NCBI GenBank assembly: GCA_958450865.1
Contig: CAUDNY010000001.1
Coordinates: 186,001-250,000, forward strand
Length of the DNA: 64,000 bases
Direction: 5' to 3'
DNA from: an uncultured Collinsella sp.
GTDB taxonomy: Bacteria; Actinomycetota; Coriobacteriia; Coriobacteriales; Coriobacteriaceae
Part shown: positions 1 to 9,371 of the stretch, piece by piece
Layout: every line of letters begins with the position of its first letter
How positions within the stretch are numbered: position 1 is the stretch's first letter
Position numbers and translations under genes: made by a program
Notes under the pieces: model-generated
Told to the model about the DNA's origin: nothing
What the model saw: the letters and a program-made list of their open reading frames with translations, nothing else
Databases searched by the model: none

Positions 1-50
1 CATGCCTTCGAAATTGAAAGGCGAGGTTGGGCATCAGGGGGCGGCGACTT

Positions 51-839
51 TTACATTTCACCGCCTTGCAAGGAACACCAAGCACCCTGGGCATCCGTGG
101 TGAGAATCACCGGACCGTCATTGGTAATGGCGACGGTGTTCTCGTAGTGCGCGGCGGGCAGGTGGTCGTTGGTCGTAACAATCCAACCGTCGGAGCCCGT
201 GCTCACATGGTTGGAACCCATCGTAACCATCGGCTCGATGGCAATGACCATGCCGGCCTGGAGGCGAACGCCCCTCCCCTTCTTTCCATAGTTAGGAACG
301 TTGGGGTCCTCGTGCATCACGCGGCCAATGCCATGGCCCACATAGTCGCGAAGCACGCCGTAACCGTGAGACTCGGCGAGGGACTGAACGGCATAACCGA
401 CGTCCCCGATATGGTTACCGGGGACAGCCTGCTCGATGGCAGCCTTAAGGCAATCGCGCGTAACCTCGCACAGGGCCTTGGCCTCGGGCGTGGGGGTGCC
501 GACGAAAAACGTCCAAGCGTTATCGCCGACCCAACCGTCGACAACGGCTCCCGTATCGATGGAAATGATATCGCCATCGCGCAGGATCATGTCGGGGTTG
601 GGAATACCGTGGACCACGGCATCGTTGATCGATGCGCAAATGGTTCCCGGGAACCCGCCGTAACCCTTAAAGGCCGGGATGCCGCCATGCATGCGGATAA
701 TCTGCTCCGCGAGCTGATCGAGCTCAAAGGTCGAAACGCCGGGGCGCACCATGGCTCCAACGTGGCGGAGCGCCATCTTAGATAGCGCTCCTGCCTTCTT
801 CATCTGCTCGATTTGCGTTGCAGACTTAATCTTGATCAT
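51..839 (-). CDS. map: Type I methionine aminopeptidase
   Basis: This 262-residue protein removes the initiator methionine from new polypeptides in the cytosol. The five metal ligands of the family are visible as D95 (SIDTG), D106 (GDNAWTF), H169 (YVGHGIG), E202 (IEPM) and E233 (HYENTVAIT), and H77 also matches. Its length is that of a type I enzyme without an N-terminal extension. Its ATG overlaps the adk stop by four bases, which implies translational coupling. It is the last complete gene of the secY-adk-map tail of the ribosomal operon in this window. Confidence 0.97.
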   Translation of the reverse strand: MIKIKSATQIEQMKKAGALSKMALRHVGAMVRPGVSTFELDQLAEQIIRMHGGIPAFKGYGGFPGTICASINDAVVHGIPNPDMILRDGDIISIDTGAVVDGWVGDNAWTFFVGTPTPEAKALCEVTRDCLKAAIEQAVPGNHIGDVGYAVQSLAESHGYGVLRDYVGHGIGRVMHEDPNVPNYGKKGRGVRLQAGMVIAIEPMVTMGSNHVSTGSDGWIVTTNDHLPAAHYENTVAITNDGPVILTTDAQGAWCSLQGGEM

Positions 840-1462
840 AGACCGAGAGCCTCTTTGACATCCCCGTACACGGTCTCGCGAGCCTGGTCACCGTTGACCG
901 ACTTGAGCAGACCCTGGCCACGATAGTAGTCGACGAGCGGGCTCGTGGACTTCTCGTAGACGTCGAGACGGTTCTTGATGGTCTCGGGCTTGTCGTCGTC
1001 GCGCTGATACATCTCGCCACCGCACTTGGGGCAGGTAGCATCGGCAGCCGTGCCGGTGTAACCGCAGGCGCGGCAGGTGCGACGCGAAGACAGACGATCG
1101 ATGATGACCTCGGGGGCCACGTCGACCAGAAGGGCGCAGTCGATCTCGCGACCCATGGCGGAGAGCTCGGAATCGAGCGTCACAGCCTGGGCGGTGTTGC
1201 GCGGGAAGCCGTCGAGGATGAAGCCCTGCTGGGCGTCATCGGCGGCAAGGCGCTCCTTGACAAGGTCGATCACGAGCTGGTCGGGGACGAGCTCGCCAGC
1301 GTCCATGTACTTCTTAGCCTGAATACCAAGCTCGGTGCCACCCTTGACGGCAGCACGCAGCAGGTCGCCCGTGGAAATGTGAGCGACGCCAAACTCGGCG
1401 ACGAGCTCCTGTGCGACGGTGCCCTTACCGGCACCCGGAGCTCCGAGCAATACGAGGTTCAT
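836..1462 (-). CDS. adk: Adenylate kinase, zinc-LID type
   Basis: The 208-residue product interconverts ATP, ADP and AMP. The P-loop GAPGAGKGT is at residues 7-15. The LID domain carries a four-cysteine zinc site (C130, C133, C144, C147), as in Gram-positive and many anaerobic bacterial enzymes. I start at the ATG at 1462 because a GGAGG lies seven bases upstream; a TTG two codons earlier is in frame but lies too close to the ribosome site. It follows secY closely and overlaps map. Confidence 0.96.
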   Translation of the reverse strand: MNLVLLGAPGAGKGTVAQELVAEFGVAHISTGDLLRAAVKGGTELGIQAKKYMDAGELVPDQLVIDLVKERLAADDAQQGFILDGFPRNTAQAVTLDSELSAMGREIDCALLVDVAPEVIIDRLSSRRTCRACGYTGTAADATCPKCGGEMYQRDDDKPETIKNRLDVYEKSTSPLVDYYRGQGLLKSVNGDQARETVYGDVKEALGL

Positions 1463-1480
1463 GAGCAATCCTCCTCTAGC

Positions 1481-2767
1481 CTATTTAAAGAATCCATCGT
1501 AATCATACATCTTGATCTGGCCTTCGAGCTTATCGACCGTGTCGAGCACGACGCCGACCATGATGAGGATGGACGTGCCGCCAAATGCCTGGATCAGATG
1601 GTTACCCGTGAAGGAGAAGATGATCGAAGGCACGATGGCGATGAGCGCCAAAAAGACAGCGCTGGGAAGCGTGATCTTGTTGAGCGCGTTCTTGATGTAG
1701 GCCGCGGTAGCCCTACCCGGACGCACGCCCGGAATAAAGCCGCCCTGCTTCTTAAGGTTGTCGGCCGTGTCATCGGGGTTGAACACCATGGAGGTGTAGA
1801 AGTACGCGAAGAACACGATGAGGACAACGTTAAGCACCCAGTTGAGCCAACCGGTCGAAAGCGCAGAGGCAACTGCCTGAATCCAGCCGATGCCGGGGAA
1901 GAACACGGCAATCTGAGCCGGGAAGTACAGCAGCGCCGAAGCGAAGATGATCGGCACGACGCCCGCGGTGTTGACCTTGATGGGCAGGTAGGTGGTCTGT
2001 CCACCCATCATGCGACGGCCCACGACGCGCTTGGCGTAGGAGACCGGAATGCGGCGCTGGCCGCGCTCAAGGAAAACGATCAGCGGGATAACCAGCAGGA
2101 TGATGGCGCAGATGATCACCATGGTGATGATGCCACCGGCATTGCCCTCGGTGCTGGAGAAGATAGCCTGCGGCAGACCGGCCATGATGTTCGCAAAGAT
2201 GATCAGCGACATGCCATTGCCGATACCGCGCTGGGTGATGAGCTCACCAATCCACATGATCAGCATGGCGCCCGCAGTGAGCGTGCCGACGACCATGAGG
2301 TCGAAGATGATCTCGGGAGCGCCGGCGCCATTAAAGCTGATGCCGAAGCTCTTAAAGAGGAAGAGGTAACCCACGGAGTTGAGGATTGCCAGAGCCAAGG
2401 TGAGGTAACGCGAATACTGCGTAATCTTGGTCTGACCGACCTCGCCCTCGCGGGCAAGCTCATGCAGGGAAGGCACGACGGCCTGGAGCATCTGGAGGAT
2501 GATCGAGCTGGTGATGTAAGGCATGATGCCCAGCGAAAACACCGACACATAGCTCAACGCGCCGCCAGAGAAAAGATTCAGGAGGGCCATAGCACCTGCG
2601 GCGACCGAATTGTTATCGGTCGAGAAAAGGCCCAGCATCCCCTGGAAGGGAATGCCGGGCACAGGAACGTGCGCACCAATGCGGTACACGACGAGCATAG
2701 CTATGGTAAAAAGAATCTTTTCGCGCAATTCTTTGATGCGGAAAGCATTCTTAAGACCATTTAGCAC
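1481..2767 (-). CDS. secY: Protein translocase subunit SecY
   Basis: This 428-residue integral membrane protein is the channel subunit of the SecYEG translocase. The N-terminus ([19 protein letters not shown]) and the loop [11 protein letters not shown] are typical, followed by about ten hydrophobic segments. The start is a GTG whose bases overlap the rplO stop (GTGCTAA), so SecY synthesis is probably coupled to L15 synthesis. This is its normal position between rplO and adk. Confidence 0.97.
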   Translation of the reverse strand: MLNGLKNAFRIKELREKILFTIAMLVVYRIGAHVPVPGIPFQGMLGLFSTDNNSVAAGAMALLNLFSGGALSYVSVFSLGIMPYITSSIILQMLQAVVPSLHELAREGEVGQTKITQYSRYLTLALAILNSVGYLFLFKSFGISFNGAGAPEIIFDLMVVGTLTAGAMLIMWIGELITQRGIGNGMSLIIFANIMAGLPQAIFSSTEGNAGGIITMVIICAIILLVIPLIVFLERGQRRIPVSYAKRVVGRRMMGGQTTYLPIKVNTAGVVPIIFASALLYFPAQIAVFFPGIGWIQAVASALSTGWLNWVLNVVLIVFFAYFYTSMVFNPDDTADNLKKQGGFIPGVRPGRATAAYIKNALNKITLPSAVFLALIAIVPSIIFSFTGNHLIQAFGGTSILIMVGVVLDTVDKLEGQIKMYDYDGFFK

Positions 2768-3210
2768 GGCAGCTCGACCTTTCCGCCGGCGGCCTCGATC
2801 TTGGCCTGCGCAGAAGCGCTGACCTTGTCGACCTTGACCGTGAACTTCTTGGTGAGCTCACCATTGCCAAGCACCTTGACGGGCTCGAACTCGCTCTTGG
2901 TGATGCGAGCGGCCTTAAGAGCGGCACCGTCGATCACAGCGCCATCCTCGAACTTACGCTCGAGACGCTCAACGTTAACAGCGGTGTACTCGATACGACG
3001 GGGGTTGCGGAAGCCCGGAAGCTTGGGCAGGCGCATAGCCAGCGGAGTCTGGCCACCCTCGAAGCCGGCACCCTTGGTGCCGCCAGAGCGGGAACCCTGG
3101 CCCTTCTGGCCGCGGCCAGAAGTGGTGCCGTGACCCGAAGAATTGCCACGGCCGACGCGCTTACGGTTCTTGGTGGAACCGGGCGCGGGAGTAAGATCGT
3201 GAAGCTGCAT
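2761..3210 (-). CDS. rplO: 50S ribosomal protein L15
   Basis: This 149-residue large-subunit protein begins [20 protein letters not shown] and continues with the glycine/arginine-rich [15 protein letters not shown] segment that threads into 23S rRNA in this family. It lies between rpmD and secY in the standard spc order, with three bases between it and rpmD and a seven-base overlap with secY. Confidence 0.98.
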   Translation of the reverse strand: MQLHDLTPAPGSTKNRKRVGRGNSSGHGTTSGRGQKGQGSRSGGTKGAGFEGGQTPLAMRLPKLPGFRNPRRIEYTAVNVERLERKFEDGAVIDGAALKAARITKSEFEPVKVLGNGELTKKFTVKVDKVSASAQAKIEAAGGKVELPC

Positions 3211-3213
3211 TTG

Positions 3214-3396
3214 CTACTCCTCTACAATCTCGACAAGGTGCTTGACCTTGAAGATCATGCCGCGGACGGACTCGTTGTCAGCAATCTCGCGAACCTCGCG
3301 GATCCTGTGGAGACCGAGGGCACGGACAGTACGGACCTGGTCCTGCTTGCAACCGTTGGTGCTGCGGACCTGCTTGATCTTGATGGTGTCAGCCAT
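3214..3396 (-). CDS. rpmD: 50S ribosomal protein L30
   Basis: This 60-residue protein contains the family pattern IKQVRSTNGCKQDQVRTVRALGLHRI. The length is right for bacterial L30. It is packed between rpsE (two-base gap) and rplO (three-base gap), so it is part of the same transcript. Confidence 0.97.
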   Translation of the reverse strand: MADTIKIKQVRSTNGCKQDQVRTVRALGLHRIREVREIADNESVRGMIFKVKHLVEIVEE

Positions 3397-3398
3397 GC

Positions 3399-3923
3399 TT
3401 AGTTCTCCTTACCGACGAACATCTCGGAGACCGTCAGGCCACGGCGAGCCGCGACGTCCTCAGGGCTGGAGAGCTCCTTGAGGCCCTCGACGGCAGCCTT
3501 GATGATGTTGAGGCCGTTGTCGGTACCGAGGGACTTGGACAGGACGTTCTTGATGCCAGCAAGCTCAAAGAGGGGACGCACAGCGCCGCCGGCGATAACG
3601 CCGGTACCCTCGACAGCGGGCTTGATGATGATGCGGCCGGCACCAAAGTGGCCGAGAACCTCGTGCGGGATGGTGCCCTGCTCGGTCACCGGCACGTGGA
3701 ACATGTTCTTCTTGGCATCGAGAGACGCCTTGGAGATGGCCAGGGGCACCTCAGCGGACTTGCCCATGCCAACGCCGACGTTGCCCTTGCCGTCGCCAAC
3801 GACGACGAGAGCGACGAGGCTCATGCGACGACCGCCCTTGACGGTCTTCGACACGCGGTTGATGTAAACGACGCGCTCCTCGAACTCGGAGGCCTCGCGC
3901 TGCTGCTTCTGATTACGAGCCAT
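3399..3923 (-). CDS. rpsE: 30S ribosomal protein S5
   Basis: The 174-residue protein has the N-terminal double-stranded RNA-binding fold ([20 protein letters not shown]) and the C-terminal [26 protein letters not shown] segment typical of S5, which affects decoding accuracy. It lies between rplR and rpmD as expected for the spc operon. Confidence 0.98.
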   Translation of the reverse strand: MARNQKQQREASEFEERVVYINRVSKTVKGGRRMSLVALVVVGDGKGNVGVGMGKSAEVPLAISKASLDAKKNMFHVPVTEQGTIPHEVLGHFGAGRIIIKPAVEGTGVIAGGAVRPLFELAGIKNVLSKSLGTDNGLNIIKAAVEGLKELSSPEDVAARRGLTVSEMFVGKEN

Positions 3924-3937
3924 GTGCTACATACCTC

Positions 3938-4306
3938 CTAGAACTCGAGACCGGCGGCACGAGCACCGTCGGCGAGGGCCTTGACGCGGCCATGGTAGAT
4001 ACGGCCACCGCGATCGAAGGCGACCTTGGTGATGCCGGCCTCGATGGCGCGCTTGCCAACGAGCTGACCGACCTTCTCCGCAGCCTCCTTGTTCGAGGTG
4101 TGGGTGCCCTTGAACTCGGCCTCGAGGGTCGAGGCGGAGACGAGCGTCAGGCTGGAGCCCTTGCTGTCGTCGATGATCTGGGCATAGATGTTGGCGTTAG
4201 TACGGGTCACGCGAAGACGCGGACGCTCGGAGGTACCCGAGACCTTGCCGCGAACACGACGCTGACGACGCTTGAGGCCTTCCAGCTTCGCCTTATGCTT
4301 GTTCAT
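3938..4306 (-). CDS. rplR: 50S ribosomal protein L18
   Basis: This 122-residue 5S-rRNA-binding protein shows [18 protein letters not shown] and the C-terminal [22 protein letters not shown], both diagnostic. A 75-base intercistronic gap with a stem-loop separates it from rplF upstream. Confidence 0.98.
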   Translation of the reverse strand: MNKHKAKLEGLKRRQRRVRGKVSGTSERPRLRVTRTNANIYAQIIDDSKGSSLTLVSASTLEAEFKGTHTSNKEAAEKVGQLVGKRAIEAGITKVAFDRGGRIYHGRVKALADGARAAGLEF

Positions 4307-4334
4307 ACGTAAACTCCTAAAAAGGTTGATCTTG

Positions 4335-4356
4335 CCAGCACCTGACGGGGTGCTGG
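4335..4356 (-). promoter_or_regulatory. Stem-loop between rplF and rplR
   Basis: Eight-base perfect arms (CCAGCACC and GGTGCTGG) flank a six-base loop in the widest gap between L6 and L18. There is no T-run on the coding strand, so it is not a terminator. It may be an RNA processing or stability element, or a protein-binding hairpin, within the spc transcript. Confidence 0.5.
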
Positions 4357-4381
4357 TCTTATGCGAGTGAGTCGGTTACGA

Positions 4382-4918
4382 CTACTTGGCGGCCTTACCC
4401 AGCTTGCGGCGGATGTGCTCGCCAACGTAGTGGATACCCTTGCCCTTGTAAGGCTCGGGAGGACGATGGCCGCGGATCTCAGCGGCGATCTGACCGACCT
4501 GCTGCTTGTTGATACCCTTGACGTTCACGTGGGTGTTGTCGGGAACCTCGAAGGTGATGCCCTCGGGAGCCTCGACGATCACGGGGTGCGAGAAGCCCAG
4601 GGAGAACTCGAGGTTCTTGCCCTTCTGCTGCACGCGGTAACCGACGCCGGCGAGCTCGAGCTTCTTCTCGAAGCCCTCGGAAACGCCAACAACCATGTTG
4701 TGGATGAGGGCGCGGGTGAGGCCGTGGCGGGCACGGGTCTCACGCTCGTCGTCGGGACGGGAAACGGTGAGGACGTTGTCCTCGACGTTGATAGCGAGCT
4801 TCTCAAAGACATCGAGCTCGAGCTGGCCCTTGGGGCCCTTGACGACAACGTTGTTGCCGTTGACTGCCACTTCGACTCCGGCGGGAATCTGGACAGGCTT
4901 ATTACCGATACGAGACAC
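4382..4918 (-). CDS. rplF: 50S ribosomal protein L6
   Basis: The 178-residue protein opens [17 protein letters not shown] and ends with [20 protein letters not shown], both hallmarks of bacterial L6, which sits near the factor-binding centre of the 50S subunit. It is in the standard position between rpsH and rplR. Confidence 0.98.
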   Translation of the reverse strand: MSRIGNKPVQIPAGVEVAVNGNNVVVKGPKGQLELDVFEKLAINVEDNVLTVSRPDDERETRARHGLTRALIHNMVVGVSEGFEKKLELAGVGYRVQQKGKNLEFSLGFSHPVIVEAPEGITFEVPDNTHVNVKGINKQQVGQIAAEIRGHRPPEPYKGKGIHYVGEHIRRKLGKAAK

Positions 4919-4951
4919 GGTGATCTCCTTTCCTTCTACCTACCGAGCGAA

Positions 4952-5350
4952 TTACCAGACGTAAGCGATGATCTCGCCGCCGACGTTGTGCTTGCGAGCA
5001 TCGCGGTCGGTCATGACGCCATGGCTGGTGGAAATAATGGCGGTACCAAGGCCACCGCGGACGCGGGGCATGTCGGCAACGCCGGTGTACTTACGCAGGC
5101 CCGGCTTGGAAATGCGGCGGATGCCGTTGATGACCTTAGCCTTCTTGGGACCATACTTAAGCGTGATGTGCAGAGTCTTCTGGGGAACGGTGTCCTCGAC
5201 ATCGTAGCCCTCGATGTAGCCCTCCTCGTGCAGAACACGAGCGATCTCGACGAGCTTCTTGCTGCTCGGCATGGAGACCGTGGCCTTGTTCACAGAGTTA
5301 GCGTTACGGATGCGCGTAAGCATATCTGCGATCGGGTCTGTAAGGTTCAT
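4952..5350 (-). CDS. rpsH: 30S ribosomal protein S8
   Basis: This 132-residue protein opens [15 protein letters not shown] and has the C-terminal [22 protein letters not shown] motif of S8, an assembly protein that binds helix 21 of 16S rRNA and in E. coli is the translational repressor of the spc operon. The N-terminus and length are normal. Confidence 0.98.
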   Translation of the reverse strand: MNLTDPIADMLTRIRNANSVNKATVSMPSSKKLVEIARVLHEEGYIEGYDVEDTVPQKTLHITLKYGPKKAKVINGIRRISKPGLRKYTGVADMPRVRGGLGTAIISTSHGVMTDRDARKHNVGGEIIAYVW

Positions 5351-5469
5351 ACAGATTCTCCTTCGTTCTTGATGAACACGTGCTCTTGGTTCTTCGCCAC
5401 CCTTAACGGCAAAGCCTTTTTAGCGCGTTTTCCCTGTTCCAAACTGATGCTTGAAACGCTGGTAGTGAC

Positions 5470-5655
5470 TTACCAGCTGGCCTTCTTAACGCCGGGAAGC
5501 TCGCCCTTGAGTGCAAGCTCGCGGAAGCAGACACGGCACAGGCCGAACTTGCGGTACACAGAGTGCGGACGGCCGCAGCGCTGGCAGCGCGTGTACTCAC
5601 GAGTAGAGAACTTCTGCTTGCGATTGCACTTGACGATCATCGATGTCTTAGCCAC
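5470..5655 (-). CDS. rpsZ: 30S ribosomal protein S14, zinc (type Z) form
   Basis: At 61 residues this is the short zinc-binding S14. The CxxC pairs lie in [20 protein letters not shown], and the N-terminus [19 protein letters not shown] is typical. It sits between rplE and rpsH, with about 120 bases before rpsH that show no other gene. Confidence 0.97.
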   Translation of the reverse strand: MAKTSMIVKCNRKQKFSTREYTRCQRCGRPHSVYRKFGLCRVCFRELALKGELPGVKKASW

Positions 5656-5734
5656 TTATATCCTCCTCACATAGAGTATTGTTCGCCCCAAGCGCCGCCC
5701 CCTTCTGGGAACGGCGCTCATAGGGCAGGTGAAC

Positions 5735-6292
5735 CTATTTCTTGAACGGGAAACCGAAGGCGTCCAGAAGGGCCTTGGCCTCCTCATCGGTGTTGGCGGT
5801 GGTCACGAAAGTGATGTCCATACCACGCTGGTGATCGACGGAGTCGAAGTCGATCTCGGGGAAGATGAGCTGCTCGGTGACGCCCATGGAGAAGTTACCA
5901 CGGCCGTCGAAGCTCTTGGCGGAGATGCCGCGGAAGTCGCGGATACGGGGGATCGCGACGGAGGTCAGACGATCGAAGAACTCCCACATACGATCGCCAC
6001 GCAGGGTAACCTTGCAGCCGATCGGCATACCAGCGCGCAGGCGGAAGGTAGCGATGGACTTGCGGGCACGGGTGATCATCGGCTGCTGGCCGGTGATGGC
6101 GCGCAGGTCGCGCACGGCACCGTCGATGGCCTTGGAATCGGTAGCGGCCTCGCCGACACCCATGTTCACGACGATCTTCTCAAACTTGGGGATCATCATG
6201 ACGTTCTCGTACTGGAACTTGTCCTGAAGCTGCTGCTTGACCTCGTTGTTGTACTTGGTCTTCAGACGCGGCACATACTTCTCTTCTGCCAT
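5735..6292 (-). CDS. rplE: 50S ribosomal protein L5
   Basis: The 185-residue 5S-rRNA-binding protein has VVNMGVGEA, the segment [18 protein letters not shown], and [21 protein letters not shown] lies seven bases before the ATG. In other bacteria it follows rplX directly. Here rplX is about 57 kb away on the same strand, and this gene instead follows a roughly 310-base non-coding stretch with a promoter-like sequence, making it the first gene of the remaining spc operon. Confidence 0.98.
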   Translation of the reverse strand: MAEEKYVPRLKTKYNNEVKQQLQDKFQYENVMMIPKFEKIVVNMGVGEAATDSKAIDGAVRDLRAITGQQPMITRARKSIATFRLRAGMPIGCKVTLRGDRMWEFFDRLTSVAIPRIRDFRGISAKSFDGRGNFSMGVTEQLIFPEIDFDSVDHQRGMDITFVTTANTDEEAKALLDAFGFPFKK

Positions 6293-6429
6293 TGTTCACT
6301 CCTTCTTGGGGTTTTAAGCACGGGGCGTGGCCACGATGGGTTGTCCTCGTGCCTCCTGGCTGCATCCGCGCCGCTCATGGCATTTCGCGGTTTGGACTCG
6401 ACACAGCAGGAGCCGACAAAACAATCGGT

Positions 6430-6458
6430 ACTATACGCGCATCGGGAGCGTATTTCCA
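6430..6458 (-). promoter_or_regulatory. Candidate promoter for the rplE-to-map operon
   Basis: Reading the minus strand, TGGAAA (four of six to the -35 consensus) is followed after exactly 17 bases by TATAGT (five of six to the -10). This lies about 140 bases upstream of rplE, where a promoter is needed because rplX no longer precedes rplE. The long leader that would result shows no clear gene. Confidence 0.5.
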
Positions 6459-6519
6459 GAAAAACCTCGTCTGCCTGCACAACTCCACAACTCCCCCGCA
6501 CAAATGGGTCCCAAAAAGC

Positions 6520-6586
6520 AGTTGCGGTGAAATAGGGACTGTTTGGTGGTCTAGCAGGCTTGAACAATCCGTATTTCACCGCAACT
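6520..6586. repeat. Intergenic palindromic element (14-15 bp arms)
   Basis: The arm GTTGCGGTGAAATA is repeated in perfect inverted orientation about 37 bases away. The loop contains AGGGACTG. The element sits between the rplE promoter region and the xdhC stop. It shares its layout, a private stem around a GGGAC-type core, with other palindromes in this window. Confidence 0.7.
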
Positions 6587-6604
6587 TATTTGGTGGGGAT
6601 GCGA

Positions 6605-7648
6605 TTAGCGTTTGCGGGGGACGAGTTTGGTGCGGCGCAGGTGGATCATCTCGGCGGCGATGGAGATGGCGATCTCCTCGGGGTCCTCGGCCTCGATGGA
6701 AACGCCGATCGGCAGGTGCAGCTCGTCGATCTGCTCCTGCGTAAAGCCCTCCTGCTCCAGGCGGGCGCGCACAAAGGCCGTCTTACGGCGCGAACCCAAG
6801 CAGCCCAGATAGGCGGGTTTGGCGCGCATGGCCTGAATCACCACGTCGATATCGGACTTGTGACCCGCCGTGGCGACGACCACCAGGTCGCGCGGGCCGA
6901 TGGGGCACTGCTTGCTCAGGTTCTTGTAGTCGACCAGACGACGGTCGTAGACACCGGGCACCCATTCGGGGGTCAGCGTGCCGGGGCGGTCGTCGCAAGC
7001 CACGACGGCAAAGCCCGCCGCCGTGAGCACCCGCGCCGTCGCAGCACCCACGTGGCCGCAGCCAAAGATATAGGTCAGGCCCTCGGGGCAGAGCGTCTCG
7101 ATGTGCGCCGCGGGAATCTCGGAGGCGGCGTTGGTGTAGGTGACGTTGCTCCCCTCTTCCGCCAGCGAAAGCCCGGGGCAGCCCGCAATGGTGCGGCGCG
7201 ATTCCTCGCCATGGTACTCGGCCACATCGCCCTCGAGCACGCTCGCGATAAACGGCTCAAAGTCGATGGCGAAGTCACCGATGCGCCGATACGCCAGCAC
7301 ATTGGCAATCTCCTGGAACAACGGTGCCTTGGTCGCGTCCAGGTGCAGATAGCACAGGCAGATAGCTCCGCCGCAAATCATGCCGGTATCGGAGTTCTCG
7401 CCGCCCATGGTGTAGCGGACCAGACGCGATTTACCCCCGGCCAGGAGCTCGCGCGCCTCATCCAGTGCAAAGAGCTCAATTTTGCCGCCGCCGATAGTGC
7501 CCGCCTGGCTGCCATCGGCAAAGATGGCCATCCAGGCGCCCACGCCGCGCGGCGACGACCCTGCCGTGCCGGCCACGACCACCAGCTCGCACGTCTTACC
7601 AGCACGCAGGGTGGCAAGCGCCGCATTCACAACATCGAGCTTTTCCAT
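6605..7648 (-). CDS. xdhC: XdhC/CoxI-family molybdenum hydroxylase maturation protein
   Basis: The 347-residue protein has the XdhC_CoxI N-terminal domain (VVVAGTAGSSPRGVGAWM, then GTIGGGKIE) and a C-terminal NAD-type Rossmann region (YIFGCGHVGAATARVL, later YLGCLGSRRKTAF). Family members insert the sulfurated molybdenum cofactor into xanthine dehydrogenase-type enzymes. It follows yqeB by nine bases in one operon. The likely client is the molybdenum hydroxylase encoded at 36.3-39.1 kb. Confidence 0.88.
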   Translation of the reverse strand: MEKLDVVNAALATLRAGKTCELVVVAGTAGSSPRGVGAWMAIFADGSQAGTIGGGKIELFALDEARELLAGGKSRLVRYTMGGENSDTGMICGGAICLCYLHLDATKAPLFQEIANVLAYRRIGDFAIDFEPFIASVLEGDVAEYHGEESRRTIAGCPGLSLAEEGSNVTYTNAASEIPAAHIETLCPEGLTYIFGCGHVGAATARVLTAAGFAVVACDDRPGTLTPEWVPGVYDRRLVDYKNLSKQCPIGPRDLVVVATAGHKSDIDVVIQAMRAKPAYLGCLGSRRKTAFVRARLEQEGFTQEQIDELHLPIGVSIEAEDPEEIAISIAAEMIHLRRTKLVPRKR

Positions 7649-7657
7649 TGCCGCCTT

Positions 7658-8452
7658 CTATCCTCTAAAGACATCGGTGAGCATAGCGAGTGCCTCGAGC
7701 ACGCCGCCGCCGACCGATGTCGCCTTGTCCGAAATATAGTTGATATAGTTGGCGTCGCCGCGCGGATCGACATCGGCGCATTTAAAGCCCTCAGTCACCC
7801 GCACGCCGTTCGCCAAAAGCCCGCGCAGACAGCCATCGATCTGCGTGCACATGGGCGTATCGCCCGCGTAGCCAATCACGTCTCCGGCACTCACGATGTC
7901 GCCGATTGCGCGGTCGGACCGAAACACGCCGGCGGCGGGGCTGTGGATAACACGTTCCTTGCCATAGCCGGCGATAATGCCCGGCACGCCCGTGTTGGGC
8001 TGGGGCGAACCTTGGGTAATGACACGGCCGAGAAAATGCCCGCGCATGGTCTCGACCACGGCGTCGCAGTCAACCGGCGCGGTAAAGCCCGGCCCCACGG
8101 CGATGACGGCAGGCGCCATGTCGCGCGTGGTGCCCAAGTTGCGCTTAGCCAAAATCGCGTCGACCACAGCCGCGGGTTTAAGCTCATCGAGCATCTTGGC
8201 CTGAGGGTCCACCACAACGGCGACGTCTCCAGCCTCGGTAATCTCAAGCGCCTCAGCCGGCGTCTGTGCCAAGCGAGCGCGAATGCCTTCGACCTCGACC
8301 TCGCCCAGGCGAATGGCCTCGCAAAAACAGATTGTGCGGCGAATGCACGTGGGAACCGCGATATCTGCCATAACGACCGACACGCCGGCGCGCACCAAAC
8401 GGGCAGCGACGCCCGTGGCGATATCGCCGGCGCCGCGAACATAAACGAGCAT
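7658..8452 (-). CDS. yqeB: Selenium-dependent molybdenum hydroxylase system protein YqeB
   Basis: This 264-residue protein begins VYVRGAGDIATGVAARLVRAG, the Rossmann-like start of the YqeB/EF2563 family. That family is found almost only with selenium-dependent molybdenum hydroxylases and is thought to help make or insert the labile selenium cofactor. GGGAGGTG precedes the ATG at a suitable distance. It leads the two-gene operon yqeB-xdhC and is divergent from yqeC. Confidence 0.85.
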   Translation of the reverse strand: MLVYVRGAGDIATGVAARLVRAGVSVVMADIAVPTCIRRTICFCEAIRLGEVEVEGIRARLAQTPAEALEITEAGDVAVVVDPQAKMLDELKPAAVVDAILAKRNLGTTRDMAPAVIAVGPGFTAPVDCDAVVETMRGHFLGRVITQGSPQPNTGVPGIIAGYGKERVIHSPAAGVFRSDRAIGDIVSAGDVIGYAGDTPMCTQIDGCLRGLLANGVRVTEGFKCADVDPRGDANYINYISDKATSVGGGVLEALAMLTDVFRG

Positions 8453-8554
8453 TCCCGGGGCACCTCCCTGTGCTACGGTTTGAGCAGAGCAAAAGCGGTC
8501 CGACCGCTACTCTGATGATTATTTATTATCACAGTATTATACGGCGGTGAACAG

Positions 8555-9292
8555 ATGGAAACGACGAGCGGAAACCTTGCCTCCGCGCTCAAGATCGAGC
8601 CGGGCATTACCGCGATTATCGGCAGTGGCGGCAAGTCGACGCTGCTGAAGACGCTGGGTCTCGAGCTCATGCGCACTGGCGGCCGCGTGCTCCTCTGTAC
8701 CACCACGCACATGTTTCCCGTCGCCGGCGTGCCATGGGACGGGTCGAGCCGTCGCCTGGACGCCGCGCCTTGGAAGCCGGGGACCCTACATGTTCCCAGC
8801 TGCACCTGCGAGGCATGCGCGGGACTTGTCCGCGGAAGTATCTGCCAGGCGGGTGTTTTGAACCCGGAGACAGGCAAGCTCTCCGCCCCCGCCGAGCCGC
8901 TCAACGAGCTGGCGCAGCGCTTTGACTATGTGTTGGCCGAGGCAGATGGCAGCAAGCGACTCCCGCTCAAGGCGCATGCCGCCTGGGAGCCGGTAATTCC
9001 CGCCGCCGCGACAAACGTTGTCTGGGTCGTCGGCGCCTCGGGGCTGGGCAAGCCCGTCGCCGAGGTTGTCCACCGCCCCGAGCTCTTCTGCGAGCGCTGC
9101 GGCTGCGAGCCTACCGACATCGCCACGCCCGAGCGCGTCGCCCAGGTGCTCAATGCCGAGATGCAGGCGCTGGGACTCAGCACCGCACGCGTCATGCTCA
9201 ACCAAGCCGACACGCTTGCCGACCCAACAATGGCAGATCGCTTCGAGGCAGCCCTCAACCGCCCCCTCATCGCCACCAGCCTCCAGGGGTAG
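8555..9292 (+). CDS. yqeC: Putative selenium cofactor protein YqeC
   Basis: This 245-residue protein has an N-terminal P-loop (GSGGKST, residues 23-29) and the family features TTTHMF and VLAEADGSKRLPLKAHAAWEPVIP. YqeC is a genomic marker of selenium-dependent molybdenum hydroxylases; its reaction is not established. The gene is divergent from yqeB across a 100-base shared promoter region. Its TAG stop lies inside the left arm of a palindromic element, so the very C-terminus may have been altered by that element. Confidence 0.85.
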   Translation: METTSGNLASALKIEPGITAIIGSGGKSTLLKTLGLELMRTGGRVLLCTTTHMFPVAGVPWDGSSRRLDAAPWKPGTLHVPSCTCEACAGLVRGSICQAGVLNPETGKLSAPAEPLNELAQRFDYVLAEADGSKRLPLKAHAAWEPVIPAAATNVVWVVGASGLGKPVAEVVHRPELFCERCGCEPTDIATPERVAQVLNAEMQALGLSTARVMLNQADTLADPTMADRFEAALNRPLIATSLQG

Positions 9293-9358
9293 CTAATTTG
9301 GGACGGGGCTCTTTTTGCTACCCCGTCCCAAAAAATCATCTCCCAAATTAGCTACCCC
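9286..9358. repeat. Nested palindromic element overlapping the yqeC stop codon
   Basis: Perfect 18-base arms (outer GGGGTAGCTAATTTGGGA) enclose a second hairpin, GGGACGGGG paired with CCCCGTCCC. The outer left arm contains the yqeC TAG. The element fills the gap between convergent yqeC and hyuA. The central T-run could also let it act as a weak terminator for yqeC. Confidence 0.75.
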
Positions 9359-9371
9359 GGCGGTCTTCCTG

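Noticed and set aside
4361..5674. A 437-residue plus-strand frame across rplF-rpsH-rpsZ
   Set aside because: It runs antisense to three intact ribosomal protein genes and shows no conserved motif.
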